This document shows, one piece after another, positions 16,148-25,243 of a stretch of 64,000 nt of DNA; within the stretch, counting starts at the first letter, position 1; each line of letters opens with the position of its first letter. The translations under genes and the position numbers were made by a program. Origin of the DNA: G963676655 sp963676655. GTDB lineage: Bacteria; Verrucomicrobiota; Lentisphaeria; Victivallales; Victivallaceae. Under the pieces are notes generated by a model that did no database searches, had not been told where the DNA came from, and was given only the letters and a program-made list of their open reading frames with translations. The stretch covers positions 124,001-188,000 of the forward strand of contig CAXXKX010000004.1 of the NCBI GenBank assembly GCA_963676655.2. Reading direction: 5' to 3'.

Positions 16148-17278
16148 TTACTTCTTTGCCGTGTTGGCAATTTTAACCGGGACTCCCGGGAATACTTTAT
16201 GAGTGCCGTCGATAATTACTCTTTCTCCAGGAGAGAGTCCTTTCTTAACAATATAGAGATCTCCAATCATATCTCCGAGAGTAACCGCGCGTCTGACCGG
16301 AATATTTTTCACTCCGAGAACATATACGTAGCTGCCTTTGCTGTCAGTCATAACTGCCGATACTTTTACGGTCGGAACCGGCTTGTCCATATGCTCTGAA
16401 ACCATCGCATTGACATAGCCGCCTGGAATCAAAATCATTTCAGGATTTCCGACTTTGTACCAGACAGATATTGTCCCGGTGTTTTTATCTACAACGTTAT
16501 CGACCAGTGATATTTCACCTTTTTCCTTGTATATATCTCCATTGGATAATTTTATCCTGATATTTATATTTTTGTTCAGCTTGACGATTGATTTGAACAG
16601 ATTTTGATAAGTACGTTCACTAAGCGAAAATTTAAGCAGGATCGGGTCTACGCTGACTATCTTTGCCAAAGGCTGGCTGTTCAAACTTACGTAATTGCCT
16701 TTTGTATATTTGACTTTACCGATACGCCCGGTGATCGGAGCGTATATTTTGGTATAACTCAATTCGTTTTCCGCGTTAAGCAGTTCAGCTTGTTCCTGAT
16801 TATATTTTGCCCGGCGAAAATTGACCAGACGTTCCGCATCCTCAAGGTTAGAGGTGGAAATCGCTTTCTTGTTAGCCAGCAGTTTTTGCCGGTGATAGTT
16901 GCTTTCAGCATAGCGTAATTCCACCTTTGACTGCTCCAGAACAGCTTTTGCCGCCATTACTTTTGCTCGATAAGTGGTATCTTCTATTGTAATGAGCAGA
17001 TCACCTTTCTTTACCAGACTACCTTCTTTAAACATGATGCCGGTTATAAAACCGGAAATACGGGGTTGAATATCGACTTCTTCGTCCGCCTCGATATTAC
17101 CAATGAATTCTTTAGATGCGGTGTTGGTTATGGTTTGTACTGTTCCGGCAACAACCAGCGCCGGCGGCATTTGGGGATGCCCGCCCGGTTTTTTAGCGGC
17201 TTTTTTCTCCGCGCCGCAAAGAGTATGCGCACTGCCTGCCAGCAGTAATATTGATAATGCTGTTATTCCGATTCTCAT
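16148..17278 (-). CDS. RND efflux periplasmic adaptor (membrane fusion protein)
   Basis: Start at 17278 chosen because AGAAAG lies about 9 bases upstream and the protein then begins directly with a signal peptide (MRIGITALSILLLAGSAHTLCGA); a longer frame to 17320 lacks this logic. The 376 residues hold the order lipoyl-like half (VDIQPRISGFITGIMFKEGSLVKKGDLLITIEDTTY, about 65-100), alpha-hairpin (about 100-165), second lipoyl half (IYAPITGRIGKVKYTKGNYVS), beta-barrel and membrane-proximal domain. It bridges the RND pump and an outer-membrane channel. Upstream is the repeat-bearing region shared with the locus II regulator gene, which is divergent. Confidence 0.92.
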   Translation of the reverse strand: MRIGITALSILLLAGSAHTLCGAEKKAAKKPGGHPQMPPALVVAGTVQTITNTASKEFIGNIEADEEVDIQPRISGFITGIMFKEGSLVKKGDLLITIEDTTYRAKVMAAKAVLEQSKVELRYAESNYHRQKLLANKKAISTSNLEDAERLVNFRRAKYNQEQAELLNAENELSYTKIYAPITGRIGKVKYTKGNYVSLNSQPLAKIVSVDPILLKFSLSERTYQNLFKSIVKLNKNINIRIKLSNGDIYKEKGEISLVDNVVDKNTGTISVWYKVGNPEMILIPGGYVNAMVSEHMDKPVPTVKVSAVMTDSKGSYVYVLGVKNIPVRRAVTLGDMIGDLYIVKKGLSPGERVIIDGTHKVFPGVPVKIANTAKK

Positions 17279-17440
17279 AATTTTAATCTTTCTAATATTT
17301 TCTTCAAATGTATGTTTCAAACAATTGTTTAAATATACAACGGTTATATCTGGTTGTCAATAGTATTTTTATAAAAAATTTGATGGAAAATTAGAACAAA
17401 AAAATACTGCAAAGTAAATTAAATTCAAGCCTTAATTGGA

Positions 17441-17608
17441 ATTATACTTTAAACGCTTGAAATATTAACCTTTAATTGTACCATGCCAACGCCGTTTTTG
17501 CTCTTTACAACTCCTTGGTTACCTCTGGTAGCCAAAGACTTGTAAAAATCAACCCGGCATTTGGCATCATCACATTAAAAGTTAAATTTCCTCCCGCTCA
17601 AAGTATAT
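17441..17608 (+). repeat. 168-bp imperfect palindromic repeat, copy A
   Basis: Copy A is nearly identical to the reverse complement of 23411-23578 (about 12 differences in 168 aligned bases by eye). It is itself an imperfect palindrome: ATACTTT/AAAGTAT at the ends, TTAAC-TTTAAT/ATTAAA-GTTAA, TGCCAA/TTGGCA, TTTACAA/TTGTAAA and a central TTGGTTACC-tct-GGTAGCCAA hairpin. It carries the 14-base operator-like sequence TTTAAACGCTTGAA at 17448-17461. MITE-like in form; no transposase is nearby. Confidence 0.85.
17448..17461. promoter_or_regulatory. LacI-type operator candidate, site A
   Basis: TTTAAACGCTTGAA fits the dyad TT.AA.CG.TT.AA with a central CG, the form used by many LacI-family regulators. 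The identical 14-mer is present in all three repeat copies even though copy B has diverged elsewhere. The regulator gene at 17995 is the obvious candidate to bind it. Confidence 0.5.
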
Positions 17609-17894
17609 TCATAAACTTATGCAGACTTTCAGCAATTTTTTAAAAATAACGCATTTACCTGTTCGCTGGGGGGCGAGTGCTGTGCCTGCTGAAGAATCAA
17701 AAATTTTTTCAGGCATATTTTTTATCCATTTCTTATGAATCGTTCAGACAAAAGTTCAAAAAGGTCTAATTACATTTCTTCGCGAAGTTGTAAGTCTGCA
17801 AGAAACAGCATATCTGCATGATAAATTAGCTTTTATCTCAAGTATCATATCAACTTGATTTTAGATTTATTTTTGATTTTTTGCAAAATAAGTA

Positions 17895-17922
17895 TTGCTA
17901 TTTATGCTTTTTACTGTATACT
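17895..17922 (+). promoter_or_regulatory. Probable promoter of the locus II LacI regulator
   Basis: TTGCTA (17895-17900) and TATACT (17917-17922) are spaced by 16 bases, 72 bases before the ATG at 17995. The -10 box is close to consensus. Confidence 0.5.
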
Positions 17923-17994
17923 ATAAATAAGCAACGCAACCGGATGCAGCTATCGGTTGCCTAAGAGACAATAAATCGAAAAGAAATACTTGAA

Positions 17995-19068
17995 ATGTTG
18001 CAAAAAAGCAAAACGGTAACATTACGCGACATAGCCCAAAAGGCCGGGGTGAATCGTTCTACTGTATCCAGAGTTCTAAGTGGATCAACACAATTTCCCG
18101 TGAGTGATGAGTGTCGTCGTAGAATAAAGGAAATAGCTGAAAAACTTCAATATCATCCGCGACTCTCAGCAAAATCTTTGGTGTCAGGAAAGAGTTACAG
18201 TGTAAACCTTTTACTTGCCAGTATAGCAAAGGATTTAAGAAAACCAGGAATATCTGCTTTTGTTGACACTGTTTCAAGAGAATTAAGAAAAAATAATTAT
18301 AATCTGATTATCACCCCTGTAACGGTGTCTGACAGAGAAAACATGACGAAAGAAATACAAAAGTTACTGATGACCAGTACTGTTGATGCAACGATAATAG
18401 GAGGCGGACTTTTAGATGAAAAACTAAGAGAGTTGTTCCAGGTTAATCACTTTCCTGTGCTTCTTTGGGACATTCATTGCAGAGACGAAAATTTTGGTAT
18501 TTTTCCTGCCATCCACCATCTTGCTTTCGATGAGAATCCAGGGCAGGAAGAGCTTTTGAAGCATCTTGTTGAACTCGGGCACAAAAAAATCGCGTATATT
18601 ACAAATGGTCCTTGTATGGATATTATCCCGGCATTCAAGAGAGCAGTTGTTAAACATAAATTTAATTTTTCCAATAAAGATATTTTTGAGTTTTATAATT
18701 GGCGTCAAACTCATATAGATATTTCTGAAAAACAAATGTATTTTTACAAAAAAACGGCAGAAAAGTGGGATCAACTAAAAGAATATTCCGCAATAGTATG
18801 TATAGAACCGATAGGAACTCAGGGAATAATAGAATTTATAAAAGATAAAGGGTTAACAATTGGACGGGATGTCTCCGTTGCAGGCTATGAAAATACTATA
18901 AACACAAGATTGGATATTACCTGCATAGATAGATCTTTCAGAGTAGCTGGAAAAACGGCGGTAAAAATTCTTTTAGATGCTATTGACAGCTCGGGAAAAT
19001 CCGTAGAACATGTAAAGATACCAACCAAATTGTTTGTAGGAAATACTACCGGTAAAGCACCGGGATAA
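17995..19068 (+). CDS. LacI-family transcriptional regulator (locus II)
   Basis: A 357-residue protein with a textbook LacI helix-turn-helix (TLRDIAQKAGVNRSTVSRVLSG, residues 9-30), hinge-region HPRLSAKSLVSGKSYSV, and a sugar-binding core (VNLLLASIAKDLRKPGISAF, LVELGHKKIAYITNG, VSVAGYENTINTRLDITCIDRS). It should repress in the absence of a carbohydrate ligand. Base composition is clearly more AT-rich than the flanking efflux genes, which may signal separate origin of this block. The next genes on the strand are a pseudopilin, a DUF4838-like protein and a GH39-like glycosidase; operator-like sites lie before the last two and 530 bases before this gene. Confidence 0.92.
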   Translation: MLQKSKTVTLRDIAQKAGVNRSTVSRVLSGSTQFPVSDECRRRIKEIAEKLQYHPRLSAKSLVSGKSYSVNLLLASIAKDLRKPGISAFVDTVSRELRKNNYNLIITPVTVSDRENMTKEIQKLLMTSTVDATIIGGGLLDEKLRELFQVNHFPVLLWDIHCRDENFGIFPAIHHLAFDENPGQEELLKHLVELGHKKIAYITNGPCMDIIPAFKRAVVKHKFNFSNKDIFEFYNWRQTHIDISEKQMYFYKKTAEKWDQLKEYSAIVCIEPIGTQGIIEFIKDKGLTIGRDVSVAGYENTINTRLDITCIDRSFRVAGKTAVKILLDAIDSSGKSVEHVKIPTKLFVGNTTGKAPG

Positions 19069-19306
19069 AAATAACAGTTAAAAAGGATAATCCCAAAAAG
19101 CAGAAAAAAATGAACAGGTCGTTGGATGATGAATATGCACCGACATCCAAAAATAGGCGTGGCGATTATAATTGCCAGAGCCATAGGGCTTCGGTTAGAC
19201 GAACCCGGGACGATGGAAGCGTTGGAAAAATTGAGGAACAACTTTTTCTATGCACATAAGTTGTTATATTTACCGAAACTAATCAATTCGAACAGGAGGT
19301 ATACAA

Positions 19307-20143
19307 ATGTGGCATCATGAATTTCAGATGAAAAGCTGTGCGAGGAAAAACTTCATGCATGGTTTGGTCGGTGAAGTAAAAACAATGAGGACAACAGGAA
19401 GCTGTAAAAGCTCTTTATTTAGAGTTTTTACTTTAATCGAGCTTCTTGTAGTAATAGCTATCATTGCTGTTTTGGCGAGTATGTTGCTGCCAGCTTTAAA
19501 CAAAGCCAGGAATTCCGCCAAAACAGCCGCTTGTATTAATAACTTAAGAACGCTCAATCAGGCGCAGGCTTTTTATACCAATGACTTTAATGAATGGATT
19601 GTGCCCGGCCGGATTCAGGGATGGGGATCTGAATGGTTCAGAATGCTTTCCGGCAACCAAACTTATTGCAAAGGATCGGTTGAATATGTTAAATATGACA
19701 TTAATAAAACTACTGGTCCGTTTGTCTGTCCAGCTGCCGTCACCGGCTTTAAGGATCATGCCGCTCCATATTATGCTAATACTCATTTTGGAATAAATTT
19801 TAGATTAAGCGGAAGTAGCGGGCAAAGTTCCGCACTTTACAATAAAATACGAAAAACATCGGCTTTAACCACTCCGTCTAAGGCGATGTTGTTGGGTGAC
19901 CTCATCAGGACAGACCAATTCAGAGTTGATTATTCAAACTATTGTGCCTACCGTCACGGTGTGGAGGATCCCCGGCCAATAATTGCAACAGGAGCAGCCA
20001 CTCCAACCCCAACGACAAATGGAAGAAGTAATTTCTTATTTATGGATGGGCACGTTGCCGGATTTACCGGTAGAGAAGTTCTCTCGCCGGAAATTTTTTC
20101 CTCCAGCGCCGGTTTTGATCCCAACAATGGTTTATCGCTATAA
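19307..20143 (+). CDS. Pseudopilin-like protein (locus II)
   Basis: A strong AGGAGG at 19294-19299 fixes the start at 19307 and gives a 278-residue protein with an unusually long leader of about 41 residues before FTLIELLVVIAIIA. The residue before F is Val, not Gly. After the hydrophobic helix comes LNKARNSAKTAACINNLR and a globular domain ending with RSNFLFMDGHVAGF. This matches the DG part of the H-x9-DG family signature, but Thr occupies the His position. The protein would be anchored in the inner membrane by its N-terminal helix. It lies between the LacI regulator and the large DUF4838-like protein, so a role in the same glycan locus is inferred. The 238-base leader upstream has a GGG-TTCG/CGAA-CCC hairpin but no recognisable RNA element. 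Confidence 0.8.
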   Translation: MWHHEFQMKSCARKNFMHGLVGEVKTMRTTGSCKSSLFRVFTLIELLVVIAIIAVLASMLLPALNKARNSAKTAACINNLRTLNQAQAFYTNDFNEWIVPGRIQGWGSEWFRMLSGNQTYCKGSVEYVKYDINKTTGPFVCPAAVTGFKDHAAPYYANTHFGINFRLSGSSGQSSALYNKIRKTSALTTPSKAMLLGDLIRTDQFRVDYSNYCAYRHGVEDPRPIIATGAATPTPTTNGRSNFLFMDGHVAGFTGREVLSPEIFSSSAGFDPNNGLSL

Positions 20144-20250
20144 TTACTGAATTGATTGGAAAGATACATTTACAGGAAGAATAACCAACAGGGAGACAGG
20201 TGAGTTTTTCTGATTTTTGCACGCTGTAAGTCATCTTTTCGTTCTTAAAC

Positions 20251-20395
20251 GGTATTTTAAACGCTTGAAGTATTTACTTTTTCAGTGTTTGGCCGGTGTC
20301 GTTTTTGTTCTTTGTAAATTTAGGGTTTTCTTTGGAAGCCAGTTGCTTGCGAACATTAATCCGGCATTCGACATCATCACTGTATAAATTAACAC
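20251..20395 (+). repeat. Palindromic repeat, copy B (diverged)
   Basis: Copy B runs in the same orientation as copy A and shares its order of blocks (TTTAAACGCTTGAA, gtcgtttttgttctttgta, attaatccggcattcgacatcatcac) but has many substitutions and a decayed 3' end. It ends about 40 bases before the DUF4838-like gene. The operator-like 14-mer at 20256-20269 is unchanged, 167 bases before the ATG at 20437. Confidence 0.7.
20256..20269. promoter_or_regulatory. LacI-type operator candidate, site B
   Basis: Identical to site A (TTTAAACGCTTGAA). Its survival in the diverged repeat copy argues that this part is under selection. Confidence 0.5.
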
Positions 20396-20436
20396 AAATA
20401 GAAATTTAAAAACGTGGAAAACATCAAGGAAACAAC

Positions 20437-23328
20437 ATGATTAATTGGACTGAAAAAGTTTTATTTGCAACGTTATTTGGATTAAGTTGTTTGGGATATG
20501 GGGGCAATGTGCTGGCTCCTCCTTTAAATAACTATGGAATTGATAAAAAGCAGCCGTTGGTCAGCATTGTAAAAGACGGGGAAGCCAAAGCTGTAGTAGT
20601 GGTTGGTTCCCCGAAAAACAGGTATTTCAAAGAAGTACAGAAACAGGCGATTGACGAGCTGGTCGAACATATAAAAAAGAGTACCGGGGCAACTCTTAAA
20701 GTTGTCAATTCAAAAAACTATAAAGGGGGGGCTGCCATTTTTCTGGGTAATTCTCCGGCTGCGGCGAAAGCAGGATTTAAATTTGACAATCTTGAGCCTG
20801 AACATTTTCGTATTATGACCAAAAACGGCAATTTAGCGATCATCGGCAATGACGCGGAAGAAATATCCATCAAAGGGGCAAACGGCAAGAACGTCAGAGA
20901 ACAAATGGACTCACGCGGCACCTTGTTCGGCGTATATGATTTTCTTGAGCGTTACCTTGACGCCAGATGGTATTTTGCCGGTGAATTGGGCTCATTCATC
21001 AAGAAAGACAAGAATTTGGTTATCGCCCCATGCAATTATGAAAATGGCCCGGTATATCTACGCCGCCACGTCTGGTCGAAACAATTGCGGGAAAACAAGA
21101 AACTGGCTCTTCGCTGGCGGCTCGGAATGGGTATCGGGATTGGTAATCACTCTCATGACAACTGGGTGCGGAAATATGCGAACAGGCCGGAGTTGTTTGC
21201 GCTTAAGCTTGACGGCAGCAGGGAAATGAAATATTTCGGTGGTCAGTTGGATTATACTAATCCTGAAGTGAAAAAACTTGAACTTGATCATTTGAAAAAT
21301 TTTTATAAAACCGGAGATAAAAGCCCCTGGAAGCATCGGGCTCCGCGAAACAGTTACTTTATTGAATTTCCGAATGACTGCATGGTTGAAAATCAGGTTC
21401 CGGCATTTCAGAAATACATCAAAAGCTATAAGGGGAAATACCCGCAGTTCCAGTTGTATAGCAAGCCGGTTCACAAATTCTATTCGGAACTTGCCAGGGA
21501 CGCGGAAAAGCTTTGGCCTGAGAAATATATGTTGTTCGGGGCGTATAGTAAATATACGTTTCCGGCTGAAGGAGTTGATTATCGTCCGAACATGATTGCC
21601 GAAGTTTGTATTATGGACGGCCCGGCGTTTTTTAAAGAGCCGGAAAAATATAAATTATGGTTGGATGTGTTGCGCAAATATAAAGATTTGACAGGCAACA
21701 AACCGTATTCCTGGGAATATCCGACCTGGCCGATGGAAACAACCAATATGCCGTTGATTTTCCCCCGTCTGGTGAACCGGTGGCACCGGGACGCAAAAGA
21801 GATTTGTTCGGGGGCATTTCTGTGTGGTTTGATGAGGTCTTTCCCCCAGGATCATTTGAATGCATATTTCTGGCTCAAATCAATGTGGAACCCGGATTTT
21901 GACGTTCAGGCCGCACTTGACGAATATTACAAAAACTGCTATGGTCCGGCGGCTCCGGTAATGAAACAGTATTTTGATTTATTGATCGATCGCTGGGAAA
22001 ATGTTATCTGGAATGTGCCGTGCGGGAGAAGCGGTGGTCTGCCGCTGGATAAGGTTTACCAGGAAACCTATTCTCCCAAAATACGTAAACAGCTCAAAAC
22101 ACTTGAATTAAAAGCGTTAAAACTGGCTCCTGAAGGCAGCGATTTCCACAAACGCGTAAAACAGGTGGTGGACAGCCAGAAAGCGTTTTATACGGAAGCT
22201 GAACTGTATGACCGTTTGGGGCGCGGGGCGGTGCTTTATGTGCCGGAAGCTACTCCTGAAAAACTGGACGGAAAGCTTAGCGACAAGTGTTGGAATATAA
22301 TCGGTTTGCAGATGTGTGAAAGAGATTCCGGTAAGGACGCCAAAGTTAAATCACTGGTTAAAATGTGTTATGACAATGAGAATCTTTACATCGGATGTGA
22401 TTTTACCGAACCGTTCATGAAGAAACTCAAAGCCCAGGCGGCTAAACATGACGAAAGCGCCTGGAACGATGACGGAATAGAGATTTTTATCAGTCCGCAG
22501 CAGTATCCGGATCATTATGTCCAGATCGCGATCAACACAAAAGGGGTAATATTCGATGGCTGGAAAGAGGCGATAGCCGGTTTTACGACAAAAAAAGATT
22601 TTAAAATTAAACGCCACATCAACAAGGAAGAAGGCGGTTTTACTATGGAAGTGGCGATTCCCTGGCGGGAGCTTGCTATTGCCGCGCCGGCTAAAGGAAA
22701 CTCTATGCGGGCGAATGTCATTCGTAATCGTAAAACGGGAAAACGGCGGAGTGAAATTTACGCCATGAGTCCGACATTCAAACAGAGCAATCACAACACG
22801 AAATTTTTCGGTACATTGATCTTTACCGGTCAGGATCGTCTGTCTGAAGACTTTGGACGCTCTACCAAGTGCAAGTGGCGCGCATTTGTGATAGGCTCGA
22901 AGGATGATCCTCAGGCTAAAGTGAGTTTTACTATTGATGACGGCTATGGAAAACTTGCCGCCATGATGTCTAAAACGTTCCATGTCGCGCAAGTTTCAAC
23001 AAACCCGAGAACCATCCTGAAAAAGGGAGACCTGATTGAGGTGAGATATCGTGGACCATTTGCAAAACACTATGGACGGCTTTCGGTATCATTCAAGTTA
23101 AAAACAGGCAAAGAATCCAAATTTGCCTGGACGTCGGACCGGCGGGACCTTGAAAAAGGCAAATGGAGAAACTTTGTAATTGATCCGTTTAAACTTTCCG
23201 GCATTAAGGACGATCATGCGGAATTGATCTTCATGGCGCTCAAACTCGCTTCGGTAAAGAGAAAAGAGAATTCCATGGATATTGACTATGTGAGGATTTC
23301 CCCATATACCGTGGCAAATGTAAAATAA
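20437..23328 (+). CDS. Large secreted DUF4838-like protein with C-terminal CBM9-like domain
   Basis: A 963-residue protein with AAGGAA before the ATG and a signal peptide (VLFATLFGLSCLGYGGNVLA). Residues about 40-150 form an alpha-glucuronidase-type N-terminal domain (EVQKQAIDELVEHIKKSTGATLKVV, AAIFLGNSPAAAKAG). FGVYDFLERYLDARWYFAGELGSFI begins the DUF4838 region, a predicted barrel to about residue 600. Residues about 608-800 look like a family 9 carbohydrate-binding/sugar-binding domain (LDGKLSDKCWNI, ENLYIGCDF, WNDDGIEIFI, MEVAIPWREL), and a further beta domain follows. It is probably an exported enzyme acting on a uronic-acid or other plant or algal glycan; activity is not known for this family. 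Confidence 0.75.
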   Translation: MINWTEKVLFATLFGLSCLGYGGNVLAPPLNNYGIDKKQPLVSIVKDGEAKAVVVVGSPKNRYFKEVQKQAIDELVEHIKKSTGATLKVVNSKNYKGGAAIFLGNSPAAAKAGFKFDNLEPEHFRIMTKNGNLAIIGNDAEEISIKGANGKNVREQMDSRGTLFGVYDFLERYLDARWYFAGELGSFIKKDKNLVIAPCNYENGPVYLRRHVWSKQLRENKKLALRWRLGMGIGIGNHSHDNWVRKYANRPELFALKLDGSREMKYFGGQLDYTNPEVKKLELDHLKNFYKTGDKSPWKHRAPRNSYFIEFPNDCMVENQVPAFQKYIKSYKGKYPQFQLYSKPVHKFYSELARDAEKLWPEKYMLFGAYSKYTFPAEGVDYRPNMIAEVCIMDGPAFFKEPEKYKLWLDVLRKYKDLTGNKPYSWEYPTWPMETTNMPLIFPRLVNRWHRDAKEICSGAFLCGLMRSFPQDHLNAYFWLKSMWNPDFDVQAALDEYYKNCYGPAAPVMKQYFDLLIDRWENVIWNVPCGRSGGLPLDKVYQETYSPKIRKQLKTLELKALKLAPEGSDFHKRVKQVVDSQKAFYTEAELYDRLGRGAVLYVPEATPEKLDGKLSDKCWNIIGLQMCERDSGKDAKVKSLVKMCYDNENLYIGCDFTEPFMKKLKAQAAKHDESAWNDDGIEIFISPQQYPDHYVQIAINTKGVIFDGWKEAIAGFTTKKDFKIKRHINKEEGGFTMEVAIPWRELAIAAPAKGNSMRANVIRNRKTGKRRSEIYAMSPTFKQSNHNTKFFGTLIFTGQDRLSEDFGRSTKCKWRAFVIGSKDDPQAKVSFTIDDGYGKLAAMMSKTFHVAQVSTNPRTILKKGDLIEVRYRGPFAKHYGRLSVSFKLKTGKESKFAWTSDRRDLEKGKWRNFVIDPFKLSGIKDDHAELIFMALKLASVKRKENSMDIDYVRISPYTVANVK

Positions 23329-23410
23329 GATCATCACTTCCGCTTTTGGACCGGGAATAATAATTTTTCAGTCGATACAATTTATAAAAACTGAATATTT
23401 GCATAAACTG

Positions 23411-23578
23411 ATATACTTCGAGCGGGAGGGAATTTAACTTTTAATGTGATGATGCCAAATGCCGGGTTGATTTTTGCATGTCTTTGGCTACCAGGGATAA
23501 CCTGGGAGTTGTAAAGAGCTGAAACGGCGTTGGCAGGGCACAATTAAAGGTTAATATTTCAAGCGTTTAAAGTATAAT
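23411..23578 (-). repeat. 168-bp imperfect palindromic repeat, copy C (inverted)
   Basis: Inverted counterpart of copy A with the same length and about 93 percent identity by eye. Some changes are in paired positions: the central hairpin is CCAGG/CCTGG here against TTGGTTACC/GGTAGCCAA in A. It lies between the DUF4838-like gene and the GH39-like gene and ends 29 bases before the latter's ATG. Confidence 0.85.
23558..23571. promoter_or_regulatory. LacI-type operator candidate, site C
   Basis: Reverse complement of the 14-mer of sites A and B (TTCAAGCGTTTAAA on the plus strand), 36 bases upstream of the GH39-like gene ATG at 23608, a position suited to repression. Confidence 0.5.
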
Positions 23579-23607
23579 TTAATCTAAAAGTTAAAAAAAG
23601 GACAATC

Positions 23608-25209
23608 ATGGATACAAAAAAAATGGAACTGCCGCCGGTAAATATCATACCTAAATCAAGCGATGTGAAATTATACGGGTTCAATCATGATCCGTTGGCA
23701 AACCGGCATAACCTTAGTCTGTTGGGCCTGTTGCCGGAAACGACAAGTCTTGAGGTGAAAAATTCTATTCTTGGAATTGGTTACGAAACTTTGGACCGGG
23801 ATACTTTTGATCCCACATTGACTTACGAACTTATGTCAAAAACAGGCGTTAAGTGGGCCCGTGTTCAGACCGGCTGGCTGAAATGTGAGACGGAGAAAGG
23901 TGTTTATGATTTCAATTGGCTTGATGAAATTGTGGATTCTTTGCTGGCTATCGGCATTACGCCCTGGTTGAGCGTTAGTTTCGGCAATCCGCTCTATACC
24001 CCGGTAAAAGAATATACCACCTACGAGGCGGATCATCCGGGTGAACAAATTCCTCATCGTGTCCGCGGCTATGTTGGTGAAGTTCCGTTGTATCACGGAA
24101 AAGATGCGGTCAGTGGATGGGAAAATTATCTTTTCGCTATGGCTGATCATTTTAAAGGACGAGTCGATTACTGGGAAATATGGAATGAGCCAAACACGGC
24201 ACCTTTTGTTTTTTGGAGAACCCGTGACCTGTACAAGGATTGCGACAGAAGCGAATTTGAAGCAAACTGCGCGAAGGATTACGTGGAATTAGTCAAAATA
24301 AGCTCAGTGCAAATTCGTAACGCCAATCCCGACGCGAAAATTATCGGAGGGGCGATTTCATTATCGCTGGATGCATGTTTCTTTATAAGAAATTTGGTGG
24401 AGGCCGGTATCGCCAAATATATTGATATTCTCACCTTTCACCCTTATGGCTCCAACCCGGAATTCGGACTTGAAACCCGTTATGACAATCTGCGTTATGA
24501 ACTCGATTCCCATGGCGGTTTCCACGTGAGGATATGGCAGGGAGAAACCGGTCTGATGACCATTCCGCATGATATTCATTCCGGCAACGAATATGTCCAG
24601 GCTAAATTTGTCACCCGCAGATTTACCGCGGATTTCAGGATCGGATGTGAAGTGTCTTCATACTTCATGGTTATTGACAAGCAGCATTACAATAACAGCG
24701 ATAACAACAAGGGGGAACAGGTTTGCGGGTTTGGAGTGATGGATTATATGGGGAAACCCAAACTATCGTATCAGGCATTACAGTCTATGGGATATCTGTT
24801 TGATTCGGCTGAACAGGCGGAAGACCTTTATATACGTATTAGTATTTTCGGCTTTCCATTGCGTTCGCATTTGCAGTATATTTCGATATTGACTAATAAG
24901 TTTCGTCGCAAGGGAATTCCGGTATTTTCATACCATGTTCCGGAAAATCCCGAGATAAGTATTGAACCTGGATTGGTCGACGTGCAACTTTGGATTGACA
25001 AAAAGGATAAATTGGATAATCCGGTATTAATAGATCCAATTCGCAAAAACGTCTACAAAATAAATGAGTTTGAATCTTGTCAACAAAGCTTTAAATACCC
25101 TCCGATTGGTTTTGATGAAAATGTTCAGGGCTTTATTACTTTCAGGGGATTGCCGTTTGTTGACTATCCGTTGTTTATTTCTGATATCTCTATTTTAGAA
25201 GCTTTATGA
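23608..25209 (+). CDS. GH39-like clan-A glycoside hydrolase, cytoplasmic
   Basis: A 533-residue protein preceded by AAAAAAGGACAATC; no signal peptide. The barrel begins VKWARVQTGWLKCETEKGVYDFNWLDEIVD and has the two clan GH-A glutamates: acid/base Glu194 in YWEIWNEPN and nucleophile Glu313 in IWQGETGL. The arrangement is that of GH39 beta-xylosidases and alpha-iduronidase relatives, with a C-terminal beta domain from about residue 420. It would hydrolyse oligosaccharides imported after extracellular attack. A LacI-type operator candidate lies just upstream, tying it to the regulator at 17995. Substrate could be a xyloside or uronoside; not decidable here. Confidence 0.82.
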   Translation: MDTKKMELPPVNIIPKSSDVKLYGFNHDPLANRHNLSLLGLLPETTSLEVKNSILGIGYETLDRDTFDPTLTYELMSKTGVKWARVQTGWLKCETEKGVYDFNWLDEIVDSLLAIGITPWLSVSFGNPLYTPVKEYTTYEADHPGEQIPHRVRGYVGEVPLYHGKDAVSGWENYLFAMADHFKGRVDYWEIWNEPNTAPFVFWRTRDLYKDCDRSEFEANCAKDYVELVKISSVQIRNANPDAKIIGGAISLSLDACFFIRNLVEAGIAKYIDILTFHPYGSNPEFGLETRYDNLRYELDSHGGFHVRIWQGETGLMTIPHDIHSGNEYVQAKFVTRRFTADFRIGCEVSSYFMVIDKQHYNNSDNNKGEQVCGFGVMDYMGKPKLSYQALQSMGYLFDSAEQAEDLYIRISIFGFPLRSHLQYISILTNKFRRKGIPVFSYHVPENPEISIEPGLVDVQLWIDKKDKLDNPVLIDPIRKNVYKINEFESCQQSFKYPPIGFDENVQGFITFRGLPFVDYPLFISDISILEAL

Positions 25210-25243
25210 AAATAATCATTACATCCGGGAAGCGGTGTTTCTA

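Larger units (their letters stand above)
17279..17994. other. 716-base divergent intergenic region
   Basis: Between the efflux adaptor gene (-) and the LacI regulator gene (+). It contains the 168-bp palindromic repeat copy A (17441-17608), an AT-rich stretch and a probable promoter for the regulator (17895-17922). After this promoter GCAACCG (17936-17942) and CGGTTGC (17954-17960) form a 7-bp hairpin in the regulator leader. No open frame with a ribosome-binding site is seen. Confidence 0.7.

Noticed and set aside
19069..19306. Possible c-di-GMP or other riboswitch in the pseudopilin leader
   Set aside because: Only a small hairpin is visible and the conserved core sequences of known classes are missing.
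19126..19320. 64-residue open frame before the locus II pseudopilin
   Set aside because: No recognisable ribosome-binding site or family, and it overlaps the well-supported start at 19307; treated as leader sequence.
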